DNA of 64,000 nt from Aureibaculum luteum (GCF_003449015.1 NZ_QRGD01000001.1:1010639-1074638); one strand, 5' to 3'; positions 35,706 to 45,130 are shown, counted from the first letter of the stretch. Numbers and translations are program-made. The notes: a model not told the origin generated them from the sequence alone.

Positions 35706-36920
35706 ATGATAGAAGAAAAGAGTTTAGAGCTTGAAAAAGTTGTACTTATTGGTATAATGAATCAGGAACAAGATGCTGAAAAGTCTCAAGAATACTTAGA
35801 TGAACTAGAATTTTTGACTTTTACAGCTGGAGGTGAAGTCGTAAAACGATTTACACAAAAAGTTGACACACCTAATCCCAAAACCTTTATTGGTTCTGGA
35901 AAAATGGAAGAAGTAAAGCAATTCGTTGAGGCAAATGACATTGGTGCGGTTATTTTTGATGATGAATTATCACCGGGACAACAAAGAAATATAGAGAAGA
36001 TGCTGAAATGTAAAATATTAGACAGAACAGGTCTAATATTAGATATTTTCGCTCAGCGTGCCCAAACAAGTTATGCTCGTACTCAAGTTGAATTAGCTCA
36101 ATACGAATACTTATTACCGCGTTTAACAGGGCTATGGACTCACCTTGAAAGACAACAAGGTGGGATTGGAATGCGTGGTCCTGGTGAAACAGAAATTGAA
36201 ACAGATAGACGTATTGTAAGAGACAGAATTACTTTATTAAAGAAGAAATTAATTACCATTGATAAACAAATGGCCGTACAACGTGGCAATCGTGGAAAAA
36301 TGGTACGTGTGGCCTTAGTGGGTTACACAAACGTGGGTAAATCTACTTTAATGAATGTTATCAGTAAAAGTGAAGTCTTTGCAGAAAACAAATTGTTTGC
36401 TACGTTAGATACCACAGTTAGAAAGGTAGTTATTAAAAATATTCCTTTTTTGCTGACTGACACGGTTGGGTTTATTAGAAAATTACCAACACAATTGGTA
36501 GAATCATTCAAATCGACTTTGGATGAGGTACGTGAAGCAGATTTGTTATTGCATGTAGTTGATATTTCTCATCCTAATTTTGAAGAACATATTGCTTCTG
36601 TAAATAAAATTTTAGATGAAATTAAAAGTGCGGATAAACCAAGTTTAATGATCTTTAATAAGATTGACAACTATACGTATGACACTATTGATGATGATGA
36701 TTTAGTTACTGAAAAAACAACAGCACACTATAGTTTAGACGACTGGAAAAAAACCTGGATGTCTAAATTAGATGAAAATTGCATCTTTATTTCTGCTTTA
36801 AACAAAGAAAATATTGATGATTTTAAAGATAAAGTTTTTGATGCTGTAAAGAAAATACACATTGCTCGCTTTCCGTATAATGATTTTTTATATCATGAAT
36901 ATACTGAAGAAGAAGAGTAA
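35706..36920 (+). CDS. hflX: GTPase HflX
   Basis: This 404-residue ribosome-associated GTPase splits stalled or hibernating 70S ribosomes. It has the N-terminal HflX domain (about 1-190, with FDDELSPGQQRNIEKML and GGIGMRGPGETEIETDRR), a coiled segment and a GTPase domain with G1 GYTNVGKST, G3 DTVGF and G4 FNKID. Intergenic sequence of 234 bases upstream holds no gene; its -7 box abuts the ATG. A strong terminator follows immediately. Confidence 0.95.
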   Translation: MIEEKSLELEKVVLIGIMNQEQDAEKSQEYLDELEFLTFTAGGEVVKRFTQKVDTPNPKTFIGSGKMEEVKQFVEANDIGAVIFDDELSPGQQRNIEKMLKCKILDRTGLILDIFAQRAQTSYARTQVELAQYEYLLPRLTGLWTHLERQQGGIGMRGPGETEIETDRRIVRDRITLLKKKLITIDKQMAVQRGNRGKMVRVALVGYTNVGKSTLMNVISKSEVFAENKLFATLDTTVRKVVIKNIPFLLTDTVGFIRKLPTQLVESFKSTLDEVREADLLLHVVDISHPNFEEHIASVNKILDEIKSADKPSLMIFNKIDNYTYDTIDDDDLVTEKTTAHYSLDDWKKTWMSKLDENCIFISALNKENIDDFKDKVFDAVKKIHIARFPYNDFLYHEYTEEEE

Positions 36921-36923
36921 ATA

Positions 36924-36958
36924 AAAAAGCATCCTAGTCTATAGGATGCTTTTTTTTT
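36924..36958. terminator. Bidirectional terminator between hflX and the downstream lipoprotein gene
   Basis: The stem AAGCATCCTA / TAGGATGCTT is followed by nine Ts on the plus strand and preceded by an A-run that serves as T-run for the minus strand. It lies between convergent genes. Confidence 0.88.
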
Positions 36959-36970
36959 AATGTAAAAGGT

Positions 36971-37834
36971 TTATTTTCCTTTTCTCATTTTTACCATTTT
37001 CTGAATCATATCATACATTTCCCGCAATTCTTTTTCACTCATATTTTGCATTTCTTCGTCTTCTTTATCGGCCAAAGCCATTTTTTTCCATTCATTAAAA
37101 GAGAGTTTACTTAGTTTATCCATGTCTTCGTCTATACTTTCCATATCCATATCTTCATCAAAAGCTTCGTTGCTAAAAAAATTAGCAGTTTCTTTTATTG
37201 GAAAATCAGGCAATTTAAAATGAGCATCAGGCACATTAATGTCAAATTGAATACTAGTTGCCTTTTTAGCTGTTGTAATTCCCATTACAGTACTTTCAAT
37301 TTTTAGTGTAAAATGTTTATAAACCCATTGTTTTACACCCATAGCTTCCCAAATTTCGCATTTATAACCCATATAATCTTCTTCACCAATCATTTTACCA
37401 TTTAGGTCTTTTATCATATCTCTGCCCACATCGCCGGCATCAGCGTTTGGATGAAACGCAGCAATCATATCCATAGGTAATGATCTTTGAGCTATAATTT
37501 CTTTATTATCAAAATCAACTGTAAACCATTCTCCATTATCTAATTTGTTGACAATATGCGTTTGTTTAATTTCCTCTTTTTTCTGACTAAATATTTTAGT
37601 TTTAGTGGTTTGCGTTGACTTTTCGTCTTTTAGCTCAATGGCTCCCCAATCTTTAAAGGATATCGTTTCAGTACCTGAACCAGACATAGTGCTTCCTAAA
37701 ACTTTACCATTAATTGTAGATTCGTATTTTACAATACCCGATTTTATTTGATAACGTTTCAATTCTTTTTGACTGTTTCCAGTGCAACTTACCAACGTTG
37801 CACATAAGAAAATTACTAGACTTGACTTTTTCAT
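36971..37834 (-). CDS. Lipoprotein of unknown function (DUF4412-like)
   Basis: This 287-residue lipoprotein has the lipobox TLVSC (Cys17). The central part (about 30-215) is beta-rich with KSGIVKYESTINGKVLGS and DYMGYKCEIWEAMG, resembling DUF4412-type periplasmic proteins. The last 70 residues are very acidic and methionine-rich (DEDMDMESIDEDMDKLSK, then EKELREMYDMIQKMVKM). It is preceded at 17 bases by another lipoprotein gene, so the two form an operon. The family call is tentative. Confidence 0.6.
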   Translation of the reverse strand: MKKSSLVIFLCATLVSCTGNSQKELKRYQIKSGIVKYESTINGKVLGSTMSGSGTETISFKDWGAIELKDEKSTQTTKTKIFSQKKEEIKQTHIVNKLDNGEWFTVDFDNKEIIAQRSLPMDMIAAFHPNADAGDVGRDMIKDLNGKMIGEEDYMGYKCEIWEAMGVKQWVYKHFTLKIESTVMGITTAKKATSIQFDINVPDAHFKLPDFPIKETANFFSNEAFDEDMDMESIDEDMDKLSKLSFNEWKKMALADKEDEEMQNMSEKELREMYDMIQKMVKMRKGK

Positions 37835-37850
37835 TTTTTAAGTTTAAAGA

Positions 37851-38369
37851 TTATAAAGGATTTGCCGTAACTTCTAATTCTGCTGTGACTTCAATATTAA
37901 AACTTGTGTCATTTTCATCTGAAGTAGTTTGCCCTGAAATACCAACAATTATACTTTTGTTGTTTTTTAATAAATCGGCCATACTGTTTAGCTTACGGAC
38001 ATCTGTAACTTCGAAAATAGTAGATGCATCATAAGCAGATTTTACATTAAACCCTTCTGTTTTTAAAATAATAGTGCTAGCATAAAAATCTACATCAACA
38101 TAAGCTTCAGTATTTCCAGAAAAACTTATGATTTTGTAGGTTAATTTTTTAATTTTTACGTCCTTAATTTTGTTCAAATAATCATGTGTGTCATTATTGT
38201 CCATACTTAAGTCAACACTTTCGTTTATGGTTTCTTGACCTTGGTTAACGTGAGCAACAATGGTTGATTTTATTGTAGTATCAAAATCTACATCTAAGAT
38301 ATCGTCATCACAAGATGTAAATACGAAACAAATAAGTAAAGCGGATAAAATTTTTACAGTTGTTTTCAT
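37851..38369 (-). CDS. Small lipoprotein with surface-export signal
   Basis: This 172-residue lipoprotein has the lipobox FTSC at Cys20 followed directly by DDDILD, an acidic stretch like the Bacteroidetes lipoprotein export signal, so display on the cell surface is likely. The rest is beta-rich without known motifs. It is first gene of a two-lipoprotein operon. A small hairpin (GTCTGC / GCAGAC, 38386-38404) lies just upstream of the start and may be a leader structure. Function unknown. Confidence 0.65.
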   Translation of the reverse strand: MKTTVKILSALLICFVFTSCDDDILDVDFDTTIKSTIVAHVNQGQETINESVDLSMDNNDTHDYLNKIKDVKIKKLTYKIISFSGNTEAYVDVDFYASTIILKTEGFNVKSAYDASTIFEVTDVRKLNSMADLLKNNKSIIVGISGQTTSDENDTSFNIEVTAELEVTANPL

Positions 38370-38472
38370 GATGTTTATATTTATTGTCTGCCATACAAGC
38401 AGACGGATTTTTAATGGTCTTAACTTTAAAATTAGTTAGGCTCTAAACCCTAACAGGCCCTATAGACAGTTG

Positions 38473-39717
38473 TTAATCAAAATAACACTGACAATTTGGA
38501 AATAATGCTTTAATTTTCTCTCTAGTTTTTATGTCAAATTTATTACCAGAAGCCTCTAGACTATATAAATTTGTAAGTTTCCCTATAGATTCTGGAAATG
38601 TAGATAGCTCATTATTTTCAATATAAAGGCTATTTAAGTTTGTGAGGTTACTAAATGAATCAGGAAGATTTACAATTTTATTGTCTGACACATAAAGAGT
38701 ACCCAAACTGGTAAAGTTGCCTATAGAGCTCGGTACACTTATTAGTTGATTCTCACTTAATTTTAGTAACGTCAACTTAGAAAGATCTCCTATAGATTCA
38801 GGAAGGCTAATTAATTGATTTTTATCAAGATAAAGCTGTTCTAACTCTATCAAACCATCTATAGTTTCAGGTAATTTTTTTAATTTATTTGACGTAAGAT
38901 AGAGTTCTTGTAAAGAACTTAATTTGCCTATTGATTCAGGTAATGCAGCTAATTGATTGTCCCATAAATAAAGTACATATAAATTAGTGAATTTTTCAAA
39001 GACATCAGGGAGACTTATGATTTGATTACCACCTAGATTTAGTTCATTTAATTCCGTAAGGTTACCTATGAGTTCAGGTAATTCTACTAACTTATTATTA
39101 CTTAAATCAAGTGTTGTCAAATTAATTAATTTATCAATAGATTCTGGTATTACAGTAAGTTGATTCTGAGCCAAAGAAAGCTTAGCTAAATTTGTTAGGT
39201 TACCTATAGATTCTGGAATTACAGTCAATTGATTACTTATTAGAAATAAAACCTTCAGGTTTGTTAAACTTCCTATAGAAGTTGGCAATGCTACTATTTT
39301 ATTACCGCCTAAAGAAAGCTCTGTTAAATTGATTAGGTTTCCAATAGATTCCGGAATTTTTGTGAGCTTACTAGAAGATATATTGATCCTTTTTAAATTA
39401 GTCAAATCACCAATAGATTCTGGAAGATTTGATAAATCACTTATAGTTACCGTGATTTCTTCTAAACTATCTAGTTGACTAAAAGTTTTTGGAAGACTTG
39501 TTATTTTACTATTGGTAATAGTAATGCTTTTGAGGTTTTTAAATTTACTTATAGATTCTGGTAAACTGGTAATTTGCTCACCTCTTAAATTCAAACTAAA
39601 AACCAGGTTCGGGGTTTTTAACGCCTCTTCAATACTGTTATAAGTCTTATCTCCTTGTCCATTAATTAATCCATTACTCATTAAAAAAAGGGCTACTATA
39701 ATTAGCTTTTTCATCAA
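38473..39717 (-). CDS. Secreted leucine-rich repeat protein, 15 repeats of 23 residues
   Basis: This 414-residue protein has a signal peptide (to about residue 20) and fifteen leucine-rich repeats in exact 23-residue register (about 53-398), of the form LPESIGNLTNLxxLxLxxNxLxx. It ends with a short cap carrying two cysteines (FPNCQCYFD). LRR domains bind proteins or other ligands, so an adhesive or binding role outside the cytoplasm is likely. It follows the OmpA-like gene by 19 bases and is probably co-transcribed. The near-identical repeats at DNA level (69-base units) invite copy-number variation. Confidence 0.85.
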   Translation of the reverse strand: MMKKLIIVALFLMSNGLINGQGDKTYNSIEEALKTPNLVFSLNLRGEQITSLPESISKFKNLKSITITNSKITSLPKTFSQLDSLEEITVTISDLSNLPESIGDLTNLKRINISSSKLTKIPESIGNLINLTELSLGGNKIVALPTSIGSLTNLKVLFLISNQLTVIPESIGNLTNLAKLSLAQNQLTVIPESIDKLINLTTLDLSNNKLVELPELIGNLTELNELNLGGNQIISLPDVFEKFTNLYVLYLWDNQLAALPESIGKLSSLQELYLTSNKLKKLPETIDGLIELEQLYLDKNQLISLPESIGDLSKLTLLKLSENQLISVPSSIGNFTSLGTLYVSDNKIVNLPDSFSNLTNLNSLYIENNELSTFPESIGKLTNLYSLEASGNKFDIKTREKIKALFPNCQCYFD

Positions 39718-39736
39718 TACTATTTTTATGATATTA

Positions 39737-41029
39737 TTAAAATTTTACAAATTCAACTCTACGGTTATTTGCTTTACCTTCTGATGAGCTATTGTTATCA
39801 ATTGGTTTGCTTTCACCAAAACCGTCAGATGTAAGTCTGTTTGGAGTAATTCCCATTTCAATTAATTTATTCATAACTGTTTTCCCCCTAGCTTTTGAAA
39901 GTGTCATGTTTGTTTCATCGTTACCATCAGCATCTGTATGTCCTTCAACACTAAAATTAAGTTCAGGTTGTTTCTGCATTAAATCATAAATTTTGTTAAT
40001 TGGCCCCATACTTTCAGGTTTTAACGTAGCTTTGTTTACATCGAATTTGATACCGTTTACAATAATTTTACCTTCAGAAAGTACACGGTCGTAGTATTTT
40101 ACGCCACCTTTGGCAATACGGATGTTTTTGATGTACATATTGTCATTACCTGCTTCAATAGTAATTCCAGAAGGATTAATTTCTAAATGGGGTACATTTA
40201 TTAAACGTGTATCGTTAAAATAGGCTTTGTATTTCCCTTTGGTATAAGCCATAGAAATGTGTTTCCATGATCCTTCAATCTCTTTTGACCATCCAATCTT
40301 TTCAGTTCCTGGATAAGACTTATCTGAATCCATAAACGATAAAGCGTGAGGCATTACAACCAATCGTTCTGTCTTTTGCTTATTGTTTTTTTGGTCACAT
40401 AAATAAATCCATAATCTGTTTGATGTTGTGTATCCTTTTGCAAACCATACATCTAATTCTACAGTAAAAACATCGGGCAAATAATCTTCATTAGAATTTT
40501 TAAGGTAGGGTATAATGTAAGATTGGTGACTAAGAAACATAATCACATTTTCGCCATCAACATTCCCAATTTCAGCATTACCTTTATATAAATCCCAACG
40601 GCTTGGAAACTCTCCATTTTCTTCGTCGGTACTTGGTCCATCTTCAAAAATTACGGTATCTCCAGGAACAAAATCAAACTTATTCCAAACTACATTTGGT
40701 TTTTTAGACTCTTGAATTTCATTTGGGTCTGTATTACCATTAGTTTTTTTTGCCACCTTGTCATTGGGCTTTTCTTTGTCTGTTTCCTCGCCCTTTTTCT
40801 TTTTACCATCGATGGTGTCTTCAGCTTCATCAAAGGTTTTGTCAATCTTTTTATTTATTCTTTTTTCAGTTCTTTTTTCCGCTTCATTTTCAACTTTTTT
40901 TTCGGTCTTTTTTAGTATTCTTTTTAAAATTTGTGCCTCCGTTTGTTGAGGTGCAAAAACATATAACATAGCTACAAGTACTAATTTAATAGCCATACTA
41001 AATCGGTAATGATGGATTGAATTTTTCAT
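39737..41029 (-). CDS. OmpA-family protein with charged coiled-coil and sandwich domain
   Basis: This 430-residue exported protein has a signal peptide ending near QQTEAQ, then a highly charged Lys/Glu-rich helix (about 35-100). A beta-sandwich domain of the laminin-G type follows (about 120-300, with FTVELDVWFAKGY and GSWKHISMAYTKGKYKAYF). The C-terminal OmpA domain (about 315-430) carries FSVEGHTDADGNDETN and ANNRRVEF and should bind peptidoglycan. It leads the pair with the LRR gene. The start may alternatively be the ATG 11 codons further in. Confidence 0.82.
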   Translation of the reverse strand: MKNSIHHYRFSMAIKLVLVAMLYVFAPQQTEAQILKRILKKTEKKVENEAEKRTEKRINKKIDKTFDEAEDTIDGKKKKGEETDKEKPNDKVAKKTNGNTDPNEIQESKKPNVVWNKFDFVPGDTVIFEDGPSTDEENGEFPSRWDLYKGNAEIGNVDGENVIMFLSHQSYIIPYLKNSNEDYLPDVFTVELDVWFAKGYTTSNRLWIYLCDQKNNKQKTERLVVMPHALSFMDSDKSYPGTEKIGWSKEIEGSWKHISMAYTKGKYKAYFNDTRLINVPHLEINPSGITIEAGNDNMYIKNIRIAKGGVKYYDRVLSEGKIIVNGIKFDVNKATLKPESMGPINKIYDLMQKQPELNFSVEGHTDADGNDETNMTLSKARGKTVMNKLIEMGITPNRLTSDGFGESKPIDNNSSSEGKANNRRVEFVKF

Positions 41030-41045
41030 GAGTTTGAATTTAATG

Positions 41046-41067
41046 TTAGCAATTTTCTCGTTGCTAA
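41046..41067. repeat. Small inverted repeat upstream of the OmpA/LRR genes
   Basis: TTAGCAA and TTGCTAA arms are separated by 8 bases in the leader region of the minus-strand OmpA gene. It may be a leader hairpin or an operator; there is no further support. Confidence 0.35.
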
Positions 41068-41147
41068 ATTAATTTCTAATCACAGAAATTACTTCATTAA
41101 AAAGTATGATATTAATCCCCCAAATGGGTGATATTTAATATTAAAAC

Positions 41148-42770
41148 CTAAGTTTTAGTAGTATGTGTAGTAGAATAGGTATTTAATTTTTTAATTGCTT
41201 GAATTCTATTGTTTACATCTAATTTTGAATAAATATTTTTGATGTGTGTTTTTATAGTGTTTTTTGAAACAAACATTTTTTTAGCAATTTCATCATTATT
41301 TAAGCCTTGAGATATATTCGTAAAAACTTCAATTTCTCGTTTCGTTAAATCATAATCATTTAAATTTTCTATAAAGTTTTGATGTCGTAGTTCATCCTTA
41401 TCGTTTACCTTGTTTTTCAACTCCTTAATCTGAAAAATATAATTCTGTAATTGATTGTTTTTATGCTCAATTTCTAAATCAGAATTTTTACGATATAAAT
41501 AAAACAGTACAAATAAAACAACCAGTGCACTAGTGCCTAAAAATATTGAAATCAGCAACCTATTATAATTGGTTTTTGCATCTTCTTGTATTACATTATT
41601 TTCAATTGCTAATTGTTTTATTTCATTATCCTTCTTCAATGTTTCATAAGCAATTTGAGTACTTATTATACTTTTTTGCGTGGTTTCGTTTACAATACTA
41701 TCCTTAAAAGTAGTTGCCATTTTATAAGCATCAAGTGCTTTATCATACTCTTTTGTAAGTGAATAATAATCTACCAAAGCAATATATCCTAAAGCAATAT
41801 TCTCTTTAGATTTTACAATTTTAGCATTATTTAAACCACTAATAATGTTAACTTTTGCATTGTCATAATACCCTAAATTCAGCTCATTACGTCCAATATT
41901 AATAAGTGTATTACTCAAATACCTAATGTTATTCGTTTTTGCAAACATTGGAATTGCTTCCTTATAATATTCGGTTGAATTCTTATAATCTCCTTTCTTT
42001 TGAAAAAGCAATCCTAAGAGATTATATCTAATAGCCTCACTTTCCTTGTTATTGAATTTTTTAGTAGACGTTAACGCTTTATTAATATAAAAATAAGCAG
42101 TATCATATGATTTTTTATACAAGTAAGATTCACCAATATTTGATAAACTATATTGCTGACCTTCGATATTTTTGTTCTTTACATCAAACGCGTAGACTTT
42201 TCTAAAATAATGAATAGCCTTGTCGTAATCTTTTATGTCAAGAAAAACATTACCAATTCCGTTTAACGCAATACTGATACTTTTTTCATGATTTATTTTC
42301 TCAGATAATTCTAAGGCCTGAAAATAGTATTCAAAGGCTTCTTTCTCTAAATTTAATTTTCTAAAACTAACACCTAAATTATTTAAGCATTTAATTTTTA
42401 ATAAAGTATCTGTTGTTTTGTCAAGATAACTCAGAGCTCTTTTATGATCGTTAACCGAACTTTCATAATCATAGTTATATCTAGCCACCAACCCTCTTCT
42501 ATTATAACTTTCACCAAGACCCTTGAGATAAAATAATTCTTCTGAAACGACAATGGCTTCATCTATAATTACTTCACTTTTTATGTTAGACCTATTTGCC
42601 TGTTTATAAAGTGAAATTAGGTTGTCTACTTTAGTGGTTGTATTTGGCTTAATTTGCAATTCATTAAACAAGCTATCTACCTGATATTCAGTTAGTTTTT
42701 GACCGTAAAAAGAAGTAGGCAATACTATTAAAAAGAGAAGGGCAATTATGTATTTCTTAGCCTTAACCAT
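41148..42770 (-). CDS. Membrane-bound TPR protein with LuxR-type DNA-binding domain
   Basis: This 540-residue regulator has a signal peptide or anchor (about 5-22), about eight TPR units (about 60-370, such as SIALNGIGNVFLDIKDYDKA), one membrane helix (about 400-422), a coiled coil and a C-terminal LuxR helix-turn-helix (about 475-535: YDLTKREIEVFTNISQGLNN, KKMFVSKNTIKTHIKNIYSK). This places sensing TPRs in the periplasm and the DNA-binding domain in the cytoplasm, a layout common in Bacteroidetes. A -7 box (42803-42810) precedes it. The targets are not known; the OmpA/LRR genes downstream are candidates by position only. Confidence 0.85.
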   Translation of the reverse strand: MVKAKKYIIALLFLIVLPTSFYGQKLTEYQVDSLFNELQIKPNTTTKVDNLISLYKQANRSNIKSEVIIDEAIVVSEELFYLKGLGESYNRRGLVARYNYDYESSVNDHKRALSYLDKTTDTLLKIKCLNNLGVSFRKLNLEKEAFEYYFQALELSEKINHEKSISIALNGIGNVFLDIKDYDKAIHYFRKVYAFDVKNKNIEGQQYSLSNIGESYLYKKSYDTAYFYINKALTSTKKFNNKESEAIRYNLLGLLFQKKGDYKNSTEYYKEAIPMFAKTNNIRYLSNTLINIGRNELNLGYYDNAKVNIISGLNNAKIVKSKENIALGYIALVDYYSLTKEYDKALDAYKMATTFKDSIVNETTQKSIISTQIAYETLKKDNEIKQLAIENNVIQEDAKTNYNRLLISIFLGTSALVVLFVLFYLYRKNSDLEIEHKNNQLQNYIFQIKELKNKVNDKDELRHQNFIENLNDYDLTKREIEVFTNISQGLNNDEIAKKMFVSKNTIKTHIKNIYSKLDVNNRIQAIKKLNTYSTTHTTKT

Positions 42771-42802
42771 TGTAAAGGGGTCTAAGTAAAATGGGTGTCT
42801 TA

Positions 42803-42810
42803 CAAAGATA
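42803..42810 (-). promoter_or_regulatory. -7 element TATCTTTG (minus strand) of the TPR/LuxR gene
   Basis: This exact TAnnTTTG match predicts a transcript start near 42799 and a 29-base leader. Confidence 0.6.
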
Positions 42811-42926
42811 CAAAACGGCTAAAAATACGGTTCACTTTAAGAATATAATTATTGAACTTAGAATGAAAATAAATAAGGTCTATTCTCTATGGTCATAAGA
42901 TTGGTTTATGAGCTACAATTGACAAT

Positions 42927-44000
42927 TTATAGTTCACTATTATCATCAATAATCCCCATTCGTTTCGCACGTTTTTCCCAATTCTTTCTGGCAAGATGTT
43001 GCATGTCAGAATCTACATCACTTTCGTCCATAATTTCTAACCCTAGCAAGGTTTCAATAACATCTTCCATGGAAACAAGTCCGCTAACGGAACCATATTC
43101 ATCTACCACTAAAGCGATATGGTTTTTACTTTCAATTAATTGATTGAATAATAGCGGAATAGGCATATTTCGGTCTATTACAATGATATTTCTTTTTAAT
43201 TCAGATAGTTTTTTAGAACCATGTTCTAAGGCCATTTCTTTATACACCTCATCTTTTAGAACTAAGCCCGTAATATTATCAGTTTTACCACTATAAACAG
43301 GAATTCTAGAAAAACGAAGGTTCGGGTGCTCAGAAAATAACTGTGCAACAGTTTTTTCTTCATTATAAGAAATCATAACTGTTCTAGGAGTCATAATATC
43401 TTTAGCTAAGACGTCTTTAAACGTTAACATATTCTTTATTACGGTGCTTTCGGCTTCTTCAAAAACACCTTCTTCGTGGGCTATATCAGCCATTGCATGA
43501 AAATCTTCACGACTTAAAATACTTCCATGATGTCCTTTGCCGCCAACCATTTTTGTAAATAACTGTAGTACCCATAAAATACCTGTGTATTTTAGAATAG
43601 CCACCATAATTTTTAAGGTTTTAGCTGTAAAATTGGCCAATTGCTTCCAATACGTTGCTCCAATTGTTTTTGGAATAATTTCAGAAAGAACCAAGATTAA
43701 AAAGGTCATTATTGCAGAGACAATACCTACCAAATTGGTTCCAGAACCAAATGCTTTTTCTGCTTGTACACCCACTAAAATTGCTCCAACCGTATGGGCA
43801 ACAGTATTTAAGGTAAGTATGGCAATTAAAGGTTTATCAACATCCTTCTTTAAAACTTCTAAAGTATCAGCAAAAGGCTTCCCTTCCTTCTTTTTAAGGT
43901 TGATAAATGTGGATGAAATACTCAACAAAACAGCTTCTAATATTGAACATAAAAAAGAAAAAAAGATAGAAACTACAGCGTATATTATCAGTAAGGTCAT
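42927..44000 (-). CDS. CNNM/CBS domain membrane protein (hemolysin family, short form)
   Basis: This 357-residue protein has an N-terminal CNNM (DUF21) membrane domain with about four helices (about 1-170) and a pair of CBS domains (about 195-325, with MTPRTVMISYNEEKTVAQLF and HIALVVDEYGSVSGLVSMED). The usual C-terminal CorC/HlyC domain is absent; the chain ends soon after the second CBS. Family members are linked to Mg2+ or Co2+ efflux and the name hemolysin is historical. It has its own -7 box. Confidence 0.88.
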   Translation of the reverse strand: MTLLIIYAVVSIFFSFLCSILEAVLLSISSTFINLKKKEGKPFADTLEVLKKDVDKPLIAILTLNTVAHTVGAILVGVQAEKAFGSGTNLVGIVSAIMTFLILVLSEIIPKTIGATYWKQLANFTAKTLKIMVAILKYTGILWVLQLFTKMVGGKGHHGSILSREDFHAMADIAHEEGVFEEAESTVIKNMLTFKDVLAKDIMTPRTVMISYNEEKTVAQLFSEHPNLRFSRIPVYSGKTDNITGLVLKDEVYKEMALEHGSKKLSELKRNIIVIDRNMPIPLLFNQLIESKNHIALVVDEYGSVSGLVSMEDVIETLLGLEIMDESDVDSDMQHLARKNWEKRAKRMGIIDDNSEL

Positions 44001-44018
44001 TTAAGATATAATTTAATG

Positions 44019-44026
44019 CAAAAATA
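44019..44026 (-). promoter_or_regulatory. -7 element TATTTTTG (minus strand) of the CNNM/CBS gene
   Basis: This exact TAnnTTTG match lies 19 bases ahead of the ATG at 44000. Confidence 0.55.
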
Positions 44027-44049
44027 AGGTAAAATAAATTGGAAATAAA

Positions 44050-44084
44050 AAAGCACTCATCTAGAAGAAACTAGAGAGTGCTTT
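44050..44084 (-). terminator. Terminator of the DUF3078 gene
   Basis: The stem AAAGCACTC..CTAG / CTAG..GAGTGCTTT has a 2-base internal mismatch and is followed on the minus strand by TTTTTTATTTCC. It lies 22 bases beyond the stop at 44106. Confidence 0.8.
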
Positions 44085-44105
44085 AAAATATCTTTTATTG
44101 TTTAA

Positions 44106-45044
44106 TTAGAAAGCGTAGCTTAAACCTAACATCCAATATGATTGTAATTTGTTATCTACAGTGTCAAAAGTAGCAGCAGGATCGTAACCTGAAATATTAT
44201 CTCTGGTAGTAATCGCATTTAATGCTTCTTGTTTGTTTTTTCTTAAACCTAAGTCAAAACCTACACCAATTCTCTTCCAAAGTGTATAACCGAAAGAGTT
44301 AGTCCAAGTCCAGTTAGAATAGTCAGAACTTTCATAACTTTGAAATGCTGAAAGATTTGTTTTAAAGCTAATAGCACCTAATTTTTTGGTGTAATCAACA
44401 ACAATTTTTGCACCTAAAGAAGATTCAAATACACTCTCGCCTTTACTAAATACGAAGTTATAGTTTAAAGGATGTACTACCACAACCATGTCGGTAATTG
44501 GTGTCCAAGTTGCACCAACCCCAAGGTCTAAATAACCTGGGTCATTAAAATTACTAAGTATTGTAGTTCTATACTCTCCTAAAGCAGAAATTGCAAACTT
44601 AGGACTTAATTTATAACCATATAAAGAGGTTATACTAAATATATCATTAGCTTCTTCGAATTTCTTACTATCTGTGGCAACATCTTTATCATCCAATTTT
44701 ACCCAAGAAAGATTAACGTTTCCTGAATTTCTCCAGAAAAATTTTGGCTTGTCTAAATTAGCAAAAGCATTAACGGTAAATCCAATATTTCCGTTTGCTG
44801 AATTCGCTGAGGCTTTAGAATACCAGTTACTGAAGTCTGAAAAGCTACCTCCAATAGTACCAAATGCTCCTTTTTTCCAACCTGGAAAAGCATCAATTTG
44901 ACCCTGTAAAGCGTCAACTCTTCCTTGAATAGCCGCAACTGAATCTTTTTTAACAGCTTGTTCTGCCTTTAACTCCTCACGTGTTTGTGCATAAGTGCTT
45001 GTTATTGCAAACATTACAACAAATGCTAATACAATTTTTCTCAT
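44106..45044 (-). CDS. DUF3078 family outer-membrane protein
   Basis: This 312-residue protein starts at ATG 45044, where MRKIVLAFVVMFAITSTYAQ is a clear signal peptide. An upstream in-frame start (45089) is unlikely because a -7 promoter box (45077-45084) lies inside that extension. After a short charged coiled segment (about 21-50) the body is a beta-rich barrel-like domain ending in aromatic SYWMLGLSYAF, typical of outer-membrane proteins. DUF3078 proteins are conserved in Bacteroidetes without known function. It follows DUF2480/SufT/SufE on the same strand, possibly by position only. Confidence 0.82.
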   Translation of the reverse strand: MRKIVLAFVVMFAITSTYAQTREELKAEQAVKKDSVAAIQGRVDALQGQIDAFPGWKKGAFGTIGGSFSDFSNWYSKASANSANGNIGFTVNAFANLDKPKFFWRNSGNVNLSWVKLDDKDVATDSKKFEEANDIFSITSLYGYKLSPKFAISALGEYRTTILSNFNDPGYLDLGVGATWTPITDMVVVVHPLNYNFVFSKGESVFESSLGAKIVVDYTKKLGAISFKTNLSAFQSYESSDYSNWTWTNSFGYTLWKRIGVGFDLGLRKNKQEALNAITTRDNISGYDPAATFDTVDNKLQSYWMLGLSYAF

Positions 45045-45076
45045 GTTTTTAATTTTAAGTTTTTGTTTTGAGCGTG

Positions 45077-45084
45077 CAAAATTA
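45077..45084 (-). promoter_or_regulatory. -7 element TAATTTTG (minus strand) of the DUF3078 gene
   Basis: This exact TAnnTTTG match predicts a transcript start near 45073 and fixes the translation start at 45044 rather than 45089. Confidence 0.6.
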
Positions 45085-45130
45085 AGCATTTTAATTTATA
45101 TGCTATAAAAAGCTTCACTAATTGTAAAGT

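Noticed and set aside
38530-39560. Regularly spaced DNA repeats that might suggest a CRISPR or tandem-repeat locus
   Set aside because: The spacing is 69 bases and the frame codes continuously for 23-residue leucine-rich repeats; there are no unique spacers.
40712-40971. Three overlapping plus-strand frames rich in Phe and Ser
   Set aside because: They are the antisense of the Lys/Glu-rich helix of the OmpA-like gene; the AAA/GAA codons read as TTT/TTC on the other strand.
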